Part shown: piece by piece, positions 25,131 through 32,917 of the stretch
How the letters are laid out: each line of letters opens with the position of its first letter
How positions within the stretch are numbered: position 1 is the first letter of the stretch
Assembly (NCBI GenBank): GCA_964463695.1
Contig: CAYXCZ010000011.1
Location: forward strand, 1 to 64,000
From: JALNZU01 sp964463695
Lineage (GTDB): Bacteria; Bacteroidota; Bacteroidia; Bacteroidales; F082
Direction of reading: 5' to 3'
Length of the DNA: 64,000 nucleotides
Translations under genes and position numbers: made by a program
Notes under the pieces: model-generated
The model's input: the letters and a program-made list of their open reading frames with translations, nothing else
What the model was told of the DNA's origin: nothing
Databases searched by the model: none

Positions 25131-26369
25131 ATGGACGTATTTGATAAATGTACCATTAATATGGGACCTCTTGGTCAGTATGCTGATCAGACAGAGGGAT
25201 ATTTTATGTTTCCCAAGCTCGAAGGTGATATCAGCAATCGTATGATATTCAGAGGCAAGGATCGTTTAATCTGGAGTCTTAACAATTATCTTGGGTTAGC
25301 CAACCATCCAGCTGTTCGGAAAGCTGACGCTGATGCAGCCGCTCAGTTCGGGATGGCATATCCAATGGGAGCCCGCATGATGTCGGGACAAAGTAATTAC
25401 CATGAGCAACTTGAGCGTGAACTTGCTGCTTTTGTTGGTCGTGAGTCAGCTTATTTGCTCAATTATGGTTATCAAGGAATGGTTTCTGTAATTAATTCGA
25501 TGGTTGACCGTAAGGATGTAATCGTTTATGACTCTGAAGCTCATGCATGTATAATTGATGGCATGCGTTTACACTTTGGGAAACGTTTTGTTTATCCGCA
25601 CAATAATATTGAAAATCTTGAAATACAATTACGTCGTGCCAAAAGGATGACCGACGAAACCGGCGGAGGTATTTTAGTTATCACCGAGGGTGTATACGGT
25701 ATGTCTGGTGACCTTGGAAAATTAAAGGAAATTGTTGCTTTGAAAGCTAAGTATCCATTCCGGTTGCTCGTCGACGATGCTCACGGATTTGGCACGATGG
25801 GAGCTACCGGCGCAGGAACCGACGAGCATTTTGGCGTTCAAAAAGATGTTGATCTGTATTTCGGAACTTTTGCTAAATCGATGGCAGGAATTGGTGGCTT
25901 TATCGCTGGTGAGAAAAAAGTGATAAAGTACCTTATGTACAATATGCGTTCACAGATTTTTGCCAAATCATTACCAATGCCTATGGTAATTGGGGCTCTC
26001 AAACGTTTAGATATGATACGTACTGAGCCTGAACACCGTGAGAAACTATGGACAATTGTTCATGCTCTTCAAAATGGTCTTAAAGAAGCAGGTTTGGATA
26101 TTGGGAACACTGAATCTCCAGTTACTCCGGTTATGCTTAACGGGACAGTAGGTGAAGCCACCCAAATTACCTTTGACCTACGGGAGAACTACAATATCTT
26201 TTGCTCAATTGTTTCATATCCAGTTGTGCCAAAAGGCATTATTCTGCTTCGTCTTATACCTACCGCAGTACACACACTTGAAGATGTAAAATATACCATC
26301 AAAGCCTTTATTGAAGTTAAGGAAAAGCTTGATAACAAGGCTTATTCGGAACAGATGGCTGAGATATAA
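25131..26369 (+). CDS. Alpha-oxoamine synthase family PLP enzyme (serine palmitoyltransferase/KBL-like)
   Basis: This fold-type I PLP enzyme condenses an amino acid with an acyl thioester and releases CO2. Visible features are LNNYLGLANHP at the N-terminus, His138 (DSEAHAC, stacks on PLP), LVDDAHGFG with the PLP-nitrogen Asp and conserved His218, and the Schiff-base Lys249 in FGTFAKSMAGIGGF. The length of 412 suits the family. Bacteroidota use such enzymes for sphingolipids (serine palmitoyltransferase) or sulfonolipids (cysteate acyltransferase); glycine C-acetyltransferase is a further option. Residues seen here do not separate these. It is transcribed alone with a strong terminator. Confidence 0.85.
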   Translation: MDVFDKCTINMGPLGQYADQTEGYFMFPKLEGDISNRMIFRGKDRLIWSLNNYLGLANHPAVRKADADAAAQFGMAYPMGARMMSGQSNYHEQLERELAAFVGRESAYLLNYGYQGMVSVINSMVDRKDVIVYDSEAHACIIDGMRLHFGKRFVYPHNNIENLEIQLRRAKRMTDETGGGILVITEGVYGMSGDLGKLKEIVALKAKYPFRLLVDDAHGFGTMGATGAGTDEHFGVQKDVDLYFGTFAKSMAGIGGFIAGEKKVIKYLMYNMRSQIFAKSLPMPMVIGALKRLDMIRTEPEHREKLWTIVHALQNGLKEAGLDIGNTESPVTPVMLNGTVGEATQITFDLRENYNIFCSIVSYPVVPKGIILLRLIPTAVHTLEDVKYTIKAFIEVKEKLDNKAYSEQMAEI

Positions 26370-26384
26370 ATTAATTTTTTTTAT

Positions 26385-26416
26385 AAAAGCCTGTCCTGTT
26401 AGGACAGGCTTTTTTG
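26385..26416 (+). terminator. Intrinsic terminator after the alpha-oxoamine synthase gene
   Basis: Perfect stem AAAAGCCTGTCCT / AGGACAGGCTTTT with a 3-base loop and a T-run. The next plus-strand gene begins only 26 bases later, so that gene either has a promoter overlapping the terminator or depends on read-through. Confidence 0.9.
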
Positions 26417-26442
26417 TACCTTGCGGAAGTAAAGAGAATAAA

Positions 26443-27267
26443 ATGTCAGGTTTAACAAGAGAAAATTTCTGGATTATTACAATTAATTCCCTCTCATCTT
26501 TTGTGTTGGCTTACTTGGTTATTTTTTATACTAACCAACTTAGTTTTGTATTGACGGCAGGAATGTTCGATTATTCACTTACGGTTGATTATGCCACTTA
26601 CTTTTTCCATATCGAACCCTATCAATGGACACATGATGCAGTTTTTTTAATTTTCTCGTCTGGTTACATTTTAACATTCATACTTGGCCTATTGTCTTTA
26701 TTGGCCTTTTTTAATTTAATAGGTGAGTCGATACCAGTTAAAGTTTTCTTTTTTTGGATGGTACTTCACAGCAGTAATTTTGTTTTTGGAGGACTTCTGT
26801 TAGGAAATCTTCTCACCGAAGGTATCGGTCATGTTTTTAATTGGATGTACTTATTGGATACCCCACGTATGATTATCTCCATTATTGGATTCTTTGGGCT
26901 GTTGATTACAGCTCTTTTCTCTGCAAGGATGGTTGCCGTGTCTTCAGATGCTTATTTCACAAAGTTTAACGACAAAATTGCACCTTTCTTTATTACAGCT
27001 CAAGTGATTGTCCCATACCTTATTGGCTCTGTAATAATCTATTTATATTTTTATCCGAAGAACATGTTTCACGAACGTTATGGATGGATTGTTCTGGGAG
27101 TAATGTTGTTAATTTTTTTCCTCCGTTCGAGATTTTCTGATGACTTACTCTTCGAAGAAGATGATAGCAGACAGATTCGCCCCATGCGTGGACTTGTTTG
27201 GTTTACTGCAATTACCTTAATAGCAACGAGGATTTTATTTAATAATGGATTTACAATCAATTGGTAA
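26443..27267 (+). CDS. Polytopic inner-membrane protein of unknown function
   Basis: The 275-residue protein has about seven or eight hydrophobic segments: residues 8-30, 60-90, 100-125, 145-170, 185-205, 210-225 and one at the C-terminus. Conserved-looking polar positions lie near the membrane (EPYQWTHDAVF, LHSSNFVFGGLLLGN, LLDTPRM). I do not recognise a family. The ATG at 26443 was chosen because an earlier frame start would run through the preceding terminator and the end of the neighbouring gene. It ends at a strong bidirectional terminator. Confidence 0.75.
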   Translation: MSGLTRENFWIITINSLSSFVLAYLVIFYTNQLSFVLTAGMFDYSLTVDYATYFFHIEPYQWTHDAVFLIFSSGYILTFILGLLSLLAFFNLIGESIPVKVFFFWMVLHSSNFVFGGLLLGNLLTEGIGHVFNWMYLLDTPRMIISIIGFFGLLITALFSARMVAVSSDAYFTKFNDKIAPFFITAQVIVPYLIGSVIIYLYFYPKNMFHERYGWIVLGVMLLIFFLRSRFSDDLLFEEDDSRQIRPMRGLVWFTAITLIATRILFNNGFTINW

Positions 27268-27280
27268 CAAGTAAATTAAT

Positions 27281-27317
27281 AAAAAAGCCGGCTCTCAATC
27301 GGGAGCCGGCTTTTTTT
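27281..27317. terminator. Bidirectional terminator between membrane protein and citrate synthase
   Basis: Stem GCCGGCTC (27287-27294) and GAGCCGGC (27303-27310), preceded by an A-run and followed by a T-run, between convergent genes. Confidence 0.93.
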
Positions 27318-27328
27318 ATCTTTATGGA

Positions 27329-28666
27329 TTATTCATCTGGCATATCATGCGTAAGATTTTTTTCACGAATGCCTACCATCTCTTCAAGCATATCTGTCGT
27401 CACTGATTTTGGTCTTTCCAATGGATACAGCAGTGCTCGATCCCATATAAGATTAGCAAGAATACCAATTGATCTTCCAATTCCAAACAAGACGGTATAG
27501 AAGTCATATTCCGTGACTCCGTAATGCCATTGGATTACGCCCGACTGAGCGTCCACATTAGGCCAAGGGTTTTTCGCTTTTCCTTGTTCCTGCAAAATTG
27601 GTGGAACAACTTTGTAAAGCAAATCAACATATTTAAAAATTGGATCTTCGGTAAGATGTTTCAAACTAAACTCACGTTGAACCATATATCTGGGGTCGGT
27701 TTTGCGTAAAACAGCATGACCGAAACCAGGTATTACCTGTCCGCTATGCAATGTATCCCAAACATATTGACGCATCTCATCTTCTGTTGGAGTTTGTCCG
27801 CCCATTTTGTCCATCAAGTCCTGTAACCAACGCAAAACTTCCTGATTTGCTAAGCCGTGTAATGGACCAGCAAGTCCATTGATCATGGCAGATGTAGATA
27901 GATAAACATCAGATAATGAGCTTCCTACAAGGTGAGCAGTGTGTGCGCTAACGTTGCCGCTTTCGTGGTCAGCATGAATAATAAAATGCATTCTTGCAAC
28001 ATCATCATAAGGCTTTTGTTTACCCATCATATGTGCAAAGTTGGCTCCAAAATCCAGGTCAGGGTTTCCTACGATGCGTTTGCCATCACGATATAGTTTT
28101 GCATAAATGTAAGAGCCAATTTCAGGTAATTTGGCAAGTAGATTAAGTGAATCTTCATACATCGGATCCCAATAATCCATTTTGTTTATTCCTGCTTTGT
28201 ATTTCTTGGCAAAAAAAGATTCTCTTGCCATAGCAAGAATTGCCGAAGAAAACATAGCCATAGGATGACTGCAGCATGGCCAGGCGTCAATTACTTCATA
28301 AACATACCTTGGAAGGATTCTGCGTTTGGAAAACTCATCAACAAGATCTAATACCTGCGATTCGTTTGGAACATCACCAGTGAGCAACAGATGAAGTAAG
28401 CCTTCTACATAAGGCATTTCTGCATTTTTTGGTTTAGGAAGAAGTTCAAACACTTCAGGAAGCGTATATCCACGATATCTTATGCCTTCTTTTGGATCAA
28501 GGTATGAAATGTCGGTAACCAGACATTTGATCCCTCTCATCCCGCCAATGATTTGGTTAACAGTTACTTTGTCAACAACAACATTACCATAATCTTCGAG
28601 TAACGTTTTTGTTCGTGGACGCCATTCGTGAATCTTGTCCTTTAAAATACTTTTCAGGTTTGACAT
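27329..28666 (-). CDS. gltA: Citrate synthase (eukaryotic-like type)
   Basis: Citrate synthase condenses oxaloacetate and acetyl-CoA, the entry step of the TCA cycle. The sequence matches the longer, mitochondrial-like form: GMRGIKCLVTDISYLDPKEGIRYRGYTLPE, HADHESGNVSAHTAHLVGSSLSD with catalytic His, GLAGPLHGLANQEVL with the second catalytic His, and PGFGHAVLRKTDPRYMVQREF with the catalytic Asp region. The length of 445 fits that type. It lies 19 bases after icd on the same strand, so the two TCA enzymes are very probably cotranscribed. Confidence 0.95.
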   Translation of the reverse strand: MSNLKSILKDKIHEWRPRTKTLLEDYGNVVVDKVTVNQIIGGMRGIKCLVTDISYLDPKEGIRYRGYTLPEVFELLPKPKNAEMPYVEGLLHLLLTGDVPNESQVLDLVDEFSKRRILPRYVYEVIDAWPCCSHPMAMFSSAILAMARESFFAKKYKAGINKMDYWDPMYEDSLNLLAKLPEIGSYIYAKLYRDGKRIVGNPDLDFGANFAHMMGKQKPYDDVARMHFIIHADHESGNVSAHTAHLVGSSLSDVYLSTSAMINGLAGPLHGLANQEVLRWLQDLMDKMGGQTPTEDEMRQYVWDTLHSGQVIPGFGHAVLRKTDPRYMVQREFSLKHLTEDPIFKYVDLLYKVVPPILQEQGKAKNPWPNVDAQSGVIQWHYGVTEYDFYTVLFGIGRSIGILANLIWDRALLYPLERPKSVTTDMLEEMVGIREKNLTHDMPDE

Positions 28667-28685
28667 ATACTATTTGTTTAAATTA

Positions 28686-29915
28686 TTAGCGTGACAAGTG
28701 GTTTTTTAACTCCTGATTTATTGCTTCCAGAAAATCTTCTGTGTAAAGATAGTGCTCAGTTTTCAAATTGTTGCCATGAACCAGCATCGCCAGGTCTTTG
28801 GTCATCTTTCCTGATTCAACGGTTGAGATACAAGCTGATTCAAGTGTTTTGGTAAAGTGCAAAAGCGCTTCGTTGTTGTCAAGTTTTGCGCGGTGAGCTA
28901 AGCCACGTGTCCATGCAAAAATACTCGCAATTGGATTTGTTGAAGTTGGATTTCCTTTTTGATGCTCCCTGAAATGCCTTGTTACAGTTCCATGTGCAGC
29001 TTCTGCTTCTACGGTTTTTCCATCGGGAGTAATCAACACTGATGTCATAAGTCCTAATGAACCAAAACCTTGTGCAAGTGTATCCGACTGAACGTCTCCA
29101 TCATAATTCTTACATGCCCAGACAAATTTCCCACTCCACTTGAGTGCAGCAGCAACCATATCATCAATCAGGCGGTGCTCATAAACAATCCCCTTAGCTT
29201 TAAACTGCTCCACATAATGGTTTTGATAAACCTCTTCAAAAATATCTTTGAAGCGGCCGTCATATTTTTTTAAGATAGTATTCTTGGTCGATAGATACAG
29301 AGGCCATCCTTTTTGAAGGGCCATATTAAAGCAGGAATGTGCAAATCCGGTAATTGAAGGATCTGTATTGTACATTGCAAGGGCAACTCCATCATCCTGA
29401 AAGTTATACACCTCAAAATGCTGCACATTACCACCATCTTCCGGTGTGAATGTGATGGTAAGCTTTCCCTTTCCCTTGGTAACAAAATCAGTAGCTCGAT
29501 ATTGATCTCCAAAGGCGTGACGTCCGATCACAATTGGGTATTTCCAGCCTGGTACAAGACGTGGGATATTGTGGATGATTATTGGTTCCCTGAAAACTGT
29601 TCCGTCAAGAATGTTGCGGATAGTTCCATTGGGTGATTTATACATTTCTTGCAACCCAAATTCTTTCACTCTGTTTTCGTCGGGAGTAATTGTGGCACAT
29701 TTAATTCCGACATTATACTGTAAAATTGCTTTGGCGGCATCTACTGTTACCTGATCCTTTGTCGCGTCTCTGTGTTCCATGCCTAAATCATAATACTTAA
29801 TGTCAAGGTCAAGGTACGGGAGGATAAGTTTCTCTTTGATAAATTTCCAGATGACACGCGTCATTTCATCACCATCGAGCTCCACTACCGGATTGGCAAC
29901 TTTGATTTTTGTCAT
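28686..29915 (-). CDS. icd: NADP-dependent isocitrate dehydrogenase (eukaryotic-like)
   Basis: This enzyme oxidises isocitrate to 2-oxoglutarate with NADP. Features include VVELDGDEMTRVIW at the N-terminus, the substrate loop KSPNGTIRNILDGTVFREPI, the metal-binding Asp region DDMVAAALKWSGKFVWACKNYDGDVQSDTLAQGFGSLGLM, and AEAAHGTVTRHFREHQKG. The length of 409 and these motifs place it with the cytosolic/mitochondrial dimeric NADP type rather than the E. coli type. It is first in the icd-gltA pair. Together they supply 2-oxoglutarate for glutamate synthesis. Confidence 0.95.
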   Translation of the reverse strand: MTKIKVANPVVELDGDEMTRVIWKFIKEKLILPYLDLDIKYYDLGMEHRDATKDQVTVDAAKAILQYNVGIKCATITPDENRVKEFGLQEMYKSPNGTIRNILDGTVFREPIIIHNIPRLVPGWKYPIVIGRHAFGDQYRATDFVTKGKGKLTITFTPEDGGNVQHFEVYNFQDDGVALAMYNTDPSITGFAHSCFNMALQKGWPLYLSTKNTILKKYDGRFKDIFEEVYQNHYVEQFKAKGIVYEHRLIDDMVAAALKWSGKFVWACKNYDGDVQSDTLAQGFGSLGLMTSVLITPDGKTVEAEAAHGTVTRHFREHQKGNPTSTNPIASIFAWTRGLAHRAKLDNNEALLHFTKTLESACISTVESGKMTKDLAMLVHGNNLKTEHYLYTEDFLEAINQELKNHLSR

Positions 29916-30318
29916 GTTTTAAAAGGTTTAAATGTTTAAAAGTATATACGTTGATGCTTACATAATTCAAACGCTAAAAATACAAAAATCTTTTAATCCT
30001 GATTCCGCAATCGTTTTCAATCTGTTATTTTTTCTTTTGTATAAATAACAAGTTTAGCAATAGATATAAAATGTCTTTTTAATAAAGTGATGAAAATCAC
30101 CAATGCTGAAATTTCTCGTAAATAACCAATTGATAATGTGATAAATAATAATCCTTATTAAGCCTCATTTCATTTTTAGAAGAATGTAAAATGAGTCTTA
30201 TCTACGTTATCAAAAAAAATAATTATGCTTAAAGCTAAAATTTCAGGTATCTTAGCTTTAGAAATGTAACCATTTTGATAGAATTGCGTCTTTAGTTTAT
30301 TCTTACAAATGAAATTAT
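29916..30318. other. Long divergent intergenic region between icd and the pspC-like gene
   Basis: About 400 AT-rich bases. A near-consensus minus-strand -7 box (TATTTTTA, 29982-29975) precedes icd. A 9-bp inverted repeat lies at 30230-30260 and a weaker one (CTCATTT / AAATGAG) near 30164-30195. I see no coding sequence. Confidence 0.6.
30230..30260. repeat. 9-bp inverted repeat upstream of the pspC-like gene
   Basis: TAAAGCTAA (30230-30238) and TTAGCTTTA (30252-30260) are perfect reverse complements with a 13-base spacer, 58 bases before the ATG. It may be an operator for a dimeric regulator or an mRNA hairpin. Confidence 0.5.
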
Positions 30319-30765
30319 ATGGAAAATAACTATGAGCCCTGGCGTCGTAGCCGGAATAAAGTGATCGCAGGTGTCTGCGGCGGTATCGCTGAAAAATTCA
30401 AAATCGATCCTGTTGTAGTAAGGTTGATTTTTGTGCTGCTGCTGATTTTTGGCGGTGGCGGATTATTAGCCTACATCATTTTATGGATTGTACTTCCTGA
30501 AGCTCCCTGGGTAATGCCCGGAAAAACTGAATCTTTTGACAAAGGTGTAACTGATGAGCCTGTTATGGACAATACAGAGCCAGTGAACCCTGAAAAAACG
30601 CAGCAAGCATCACGTACTCAGTTAGTATTAGGCTTGATAATGATTGGTGTGGGTGGTCTTTTTTTAGTTGCCGCTTTTATACCAAGTTTTAATGTGCATG
30701 ATTTGTGGCCACTTGCGTTGATCGTTTTTGGTCTTTTTTTATTAAAACCAGCAAAATTTAATTAA
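30319..30765 (+). CDS. PspC-domain envelope-stress protein
   Basis: The N-terminal 60 residues are a PspC domain: RRSRNKVIAGVCGGIAEKFKIDPVVVRLIFVLLLIFGGGGLLAYIILWIVLPE, containing one membrane hairpin. After a Pro/Glu-rich linker, a second hydrophobic pair (LVLGLIMIGVGGLFLVAAFI, LWPLALIVFGLFLL) resembles the LiaF/DUF5668 transmembrane unit, which is also found in the next protein. PspC proteins sense or transmit membrane stress. It lies 11 bases before the LiaF-like gene, forming a two-gene operon. Confidence 0.88.
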   Translation: MENNYEPWRRSRNKVIAGVCGGIAEKFKIDPVVVRLIFVLLLIFGGGGLLAYIILWIVLPEAPWVMPGKTESFDKGVTDEPVMDNTEPVNPEKTQQASRTQLVLGLIMIGVGGLFLVAAFIPSFNVHDLWPLALIVFGLFLLKPAKFN

Positions 30766-30776
30766 GTCAGAACTGT

Positions 30777-31712
30777 ATGAAACATTCAAATATTTTTTGG
30801 GGAACACTGCTTGTAAGTGTTGGATTTCTTTTGCTTTTCGATCGCCTCGACATGCTATCTTTTGATTGGTGGGCTTTTGGAAAATTATGGCCTTTCCTAA
30901 TCATCCTTTGGGGTGTTTCGATTTTGCCAGTTCAGGGAATCATTAAAATTGTTCTGGCACTGGTTGTAGCAGCGGGAAGCATATTTATGTATTCTCAAAA
31001 TGCAGAGCCAAGGGAGCATCGTAAAAATTACAGTTATCATTTCGATGATGAGGACGAAAATAATGATACCACTACCTATAGAGATGAGCGCACTGATCAA
31101 TCGTTCAACGAACCTTATAATCCTGAAATAACGAAAGCCAGATTGGAAATGGATGCTGGTGCGGGCTCTTTTGTGTTGCAGGGATCAACAGGGGAACTCA
31201 TCTTTGCTGAGAACAAAGGCTTTGGGAATCAGTTCAACTTTAAGGTTGAGGCCATGGATGGTGAGGCAAAAATCCTTGTTAAACAACAGTCAGATATTAA
31301 GTTAGGAAAAAATCAGGGCAACAAGTTTAACCTGATGCTAAACACCCAGCCAGTTTGGGAATTTGATTTTGATATCGGCGCTGCAGAATTCGATTTCGAT
31401 CTCTCGAACCATAAAGTCAGCAAATTGGATATAGATGGCGGAGCAGCCTCTATTGAACTGAAAATTGGTGAATTACTACATGAAACTGATATTAGCATTG
31501 ATGCAGGAGCTTCTTCAATAGAAATTCGTATTCCTGCTGAAGCTGGCTGTCGTATTTTGGGCACAACGGTTCTGTCAAGTAGAAACCTCGACGGATTTGA
31601 TAAAATTGATAAAGGACATTATGAAACTGCCAATTTCGCTAACGCCACTCAAAAAATTCGTATTCGGGTTGATGCAGCAGTTTCCAGTTTTTCAGTAATC
31701 AGGGAAGAATGA
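30777..31712 (+). CDS. LiaF-like transmembrane protein with C-terminal toast-rack-type beta domain
   Basis: Three N-terminal hydrophobic segments (NIFWGTLLVSVGFLLLF, LWPFLIILWGVSIL, IIKIVLALVVAAGSIFMYS) form the LiaF/DUF5668-type membrane unit. An acidic linker (DDEDENNDTTTYRDERTDQS) leads into about 200 residues of repeated beta strands with the recurring pattern DxGAxxxxFDL / DGGAASIELKIG / DAGASSIEIRIP. These are typical of the cell-wall-active-antibiotic response or toast-rack domain. Together with the PspC neighbour this suggests a membrane-stress sensor or buffer module, although no sigma factor or two-component pair is adjacent. Confidence 0.82.
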   Translation: MKHSNIFWGTLLVSVGFLLLFDRLDMLSFDWWAFGKLWPFLIILWGVSILPVQGIIKIVLALVVAAGSIFMYSQNAEPREHRKNYSYHFDDEDENNDTTTYRDERTDQSFNEPYNPEITKARLEMDAGAGSFVLQGSTGELIFAENKGFGNQFNFKVEAMDGEAKILVKQQSDIKLGKNQGNKFNLMLNTQPVWEFDFDIGAAEFDFDLSNHKVSKLDIDGGAASIELKIGELLHETDISIDAGASSIEIRIPAEAGCRILGTTVLSSRNLDGFDKIDKGHYETANFANATQKIRIRVDAAVSSFSVIREE

Positions 31713-31724
31713 TGTAACTATCAA

Positions 31725-32486
31725 TTAACCAGCTACTTTGAAAACTGTTGAATTCCGCTTCAAGGCTTTCGATCGAATCATTGTAACATAATGCGTCGAA
31801 CGTTTTAATTCGTTCAGTATTTCAACAGCCTTGTCAAAATTGCCCTTAAGTCGGTATAACTCTGCCAGATATACCTTGTCAACTTCTTTGTCCTGTGCTG
31901 ATCGAAGAATATCAATAATACGTTTAATATTGGATTTGTATGACAAGGTATATTTTAAGAAATAAAATTTCTCAATAAGCCGGTGATTACGTTCATGCCT
32001 CCATGTGTCATAGCTGATTTTTCCTTTCAGGAAATCAAGAAAAGTGAAGGAGTAGTTCCTCCTTATGAGGTCGTTATAGGCCCAAAGTAAGGATTTTCTT
32101 AAATAAATTTCCTGTTTTGAGTTGAGTGGCCGAAGGTATGTCAGCAGTTGAGTGAAATGTTGAATTAGTGCAATTTTCCCTTGACTCCTGTTAGGGTTTG
32201 CGCCAAACAAATACCACGAGCTAAAGGGGTATATTGCAACCTTGTCTGCTCGTTCATTAGTAATATGGCCCGAAACTTCTACAAATGTGGTTTCATCCTT
32301 CCAAAATATATGACTACATGATGGACATTGTACTATTAATTGGGGTTCAGAAAGTAGCTCATCACAAATCATTTTACCATCAGAATACAGTTCGGTGCAG
32401 TTTATTCCCAAACTTTCGTGAGTTTTTCCTGAAAGAATAGCATTGCAAACCGGACATTTAATATAAAACTTATGAAGCGAATTCAT
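31725..32486 (-). CDS. Zinc-ribbon protein with helical C-terminus (possibly DUF2225-like)
   Basis: The N-terminus has two CxxC knuckles, CPVC (Cys11, Cys14) and CPSC (Cys54, Cys57), with further Cys30 and Cys41, so it can bind at least one zinc. The remaining 170 residues are helical; the last part (VYLAELYRLKGNFDKAVEILNELKRS) is a TPR-like unit. The spacing of the knuckles and the helical tail recall DUF2225, but I am not sure of that. There is no signal peptide. It is convergent with the LiaF-like gene, 12 bases apart, with no clear terminator between them. Confidence 0.7.
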   Translation of the reverse strand: MNSLHKFYIKCPVCNAILSGKTHESLGINCTELYSDGKMICDELLSEPQLIVQCPSCSHIFWKDETTFVEVSGHITNERADKVAIYPFSSWYLFGANPNRSQGKIALIQHFTQLLTYLRPLNSKQEIYLRKSLLWAYNDLIRRNYSFTFLDFLKGKISYDTWRHERNHRLIEKFYFLKYTLSYKSNIKRIIDILRSAQDKEVDKVYLAELYRLKGNFDKAVEILNELKRSTHYVTMIRSKALKRNSTVFKVAG

Positions 32487-32755
32487 CTGGATATGATTAT
32501 TGATGGCAAAAGTAGCTATTTTACTGTCTCTGCAAATAATGCTTTAAATTGATTTCTTTGTTTTTTTATGATACATGTTTTCAGATCGTTAAATTGTATT
32601 TCATACGATTTATTTTATTTCCGCATAAAAATTTCATTTTTAGCTTAACGGGTTTTTTGAATTTATTATGGTTACTAATTGTTTAAAAAACAAATTATTA
32701 CGAAATAATTGTTCATTTTTTTGATGTGGTTATATTACTGAACGGAAAAAGATTC
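32487..32755. other. AT-rich intergenic region upstream of the aromatic operon leader
   Basis: Divergent region between the zinc-ribbon gene and the Phe/Tyr operon. It is strongly AT-rich. I see no gene or clear motif before the -7 box at 32756. Confidence 0.6.
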
Positions 32756-32763
32756 TACTTTTA
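32756..32763 (+). promoter_or_regulatory. -7 box of the Phe/Tyr biosynthesis operon
   Basis: TACTTTTA is identical to the -7 box of the FadL-family gene; no TTG is found at the ideal distance. It predicts a transcript start about 15-18 bases before the leader-peptide ATG. Confidence 0.4.
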
Positions 32764-32783
32764 CCGCCTCAAACACAGAAGTA

Positions 32784-32858
32784 ATGCACACTGCAACCTC
32801 TTTTTACTTTTATTATTTTTATTTTGGACCTCGTGTCAAAAGGGTAGGGTATGCATAG
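32784..32858 (+). CDS. Phe/Tyr-rich leader peptide of the aromatic amino acid operon (24 codons)
   Basis: A short open frame starts with ATG at 32784 and ends at TAG 32856-32858. Residues 7-14 read FYFYYFYF: eight consecutive aromatic codons (four TTT, one TAC, three TAT). The operon downstream makes both phenylalanine and tyrosine. The frame ends 22 bases before an intrinsic terminator, and the bases of codons 20-22 can pair with the 5' arm of that terminator. This is the layout of a classic attenuation leader, such as the E. coli pheL and trpL leaders. The peptide itself probably has no function beyond being translated. It is too short for ordinary gene finders. Confidence 0.88.
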   Translation: MHTATSFYFYYFYFGPRVKRVGYA

Positions 32859-32889
32859 TTAACAGAAAAAAATTGCGATAATCCTGCCC
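32842..32889 (+). promoter_or_regulatory. Antiterminator pairing of the Phe/Tyr attenuator
   Basis: GGGTAGGG (32842-32849, inside leader codons 20-22) can pair over eight positions, two of them G-U, with TCCTGCCC (32882-32889). Those bases are also the 5' arm of the terminator at 32881-32901, so the two folds exclude each other. A ribosome stalled at the aromatic codons (32802-32825) leaves 32842-32849 free, which favours antitermination. A ribosome reaching the stop codon covers it, which favours termination. Confidence 0.78.
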
Positions 32890-32909
32890 TTAAGGCGGGA
32901 TTTTTTTTT
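32881..32909 (+). terminator. Attenuator terminator before pheA
   Basis: Stem ATCCTGCC (32881-32888) and GGCGGGAT (32894-32901), one G-U pair, 5-base loop, followed directly by nine T residues. It stands between the leader peptide and the first structural gene, 8 bases before the pheA start. Confidence 0.92.
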
Positions 32910-32917
32910 AAAACAAA

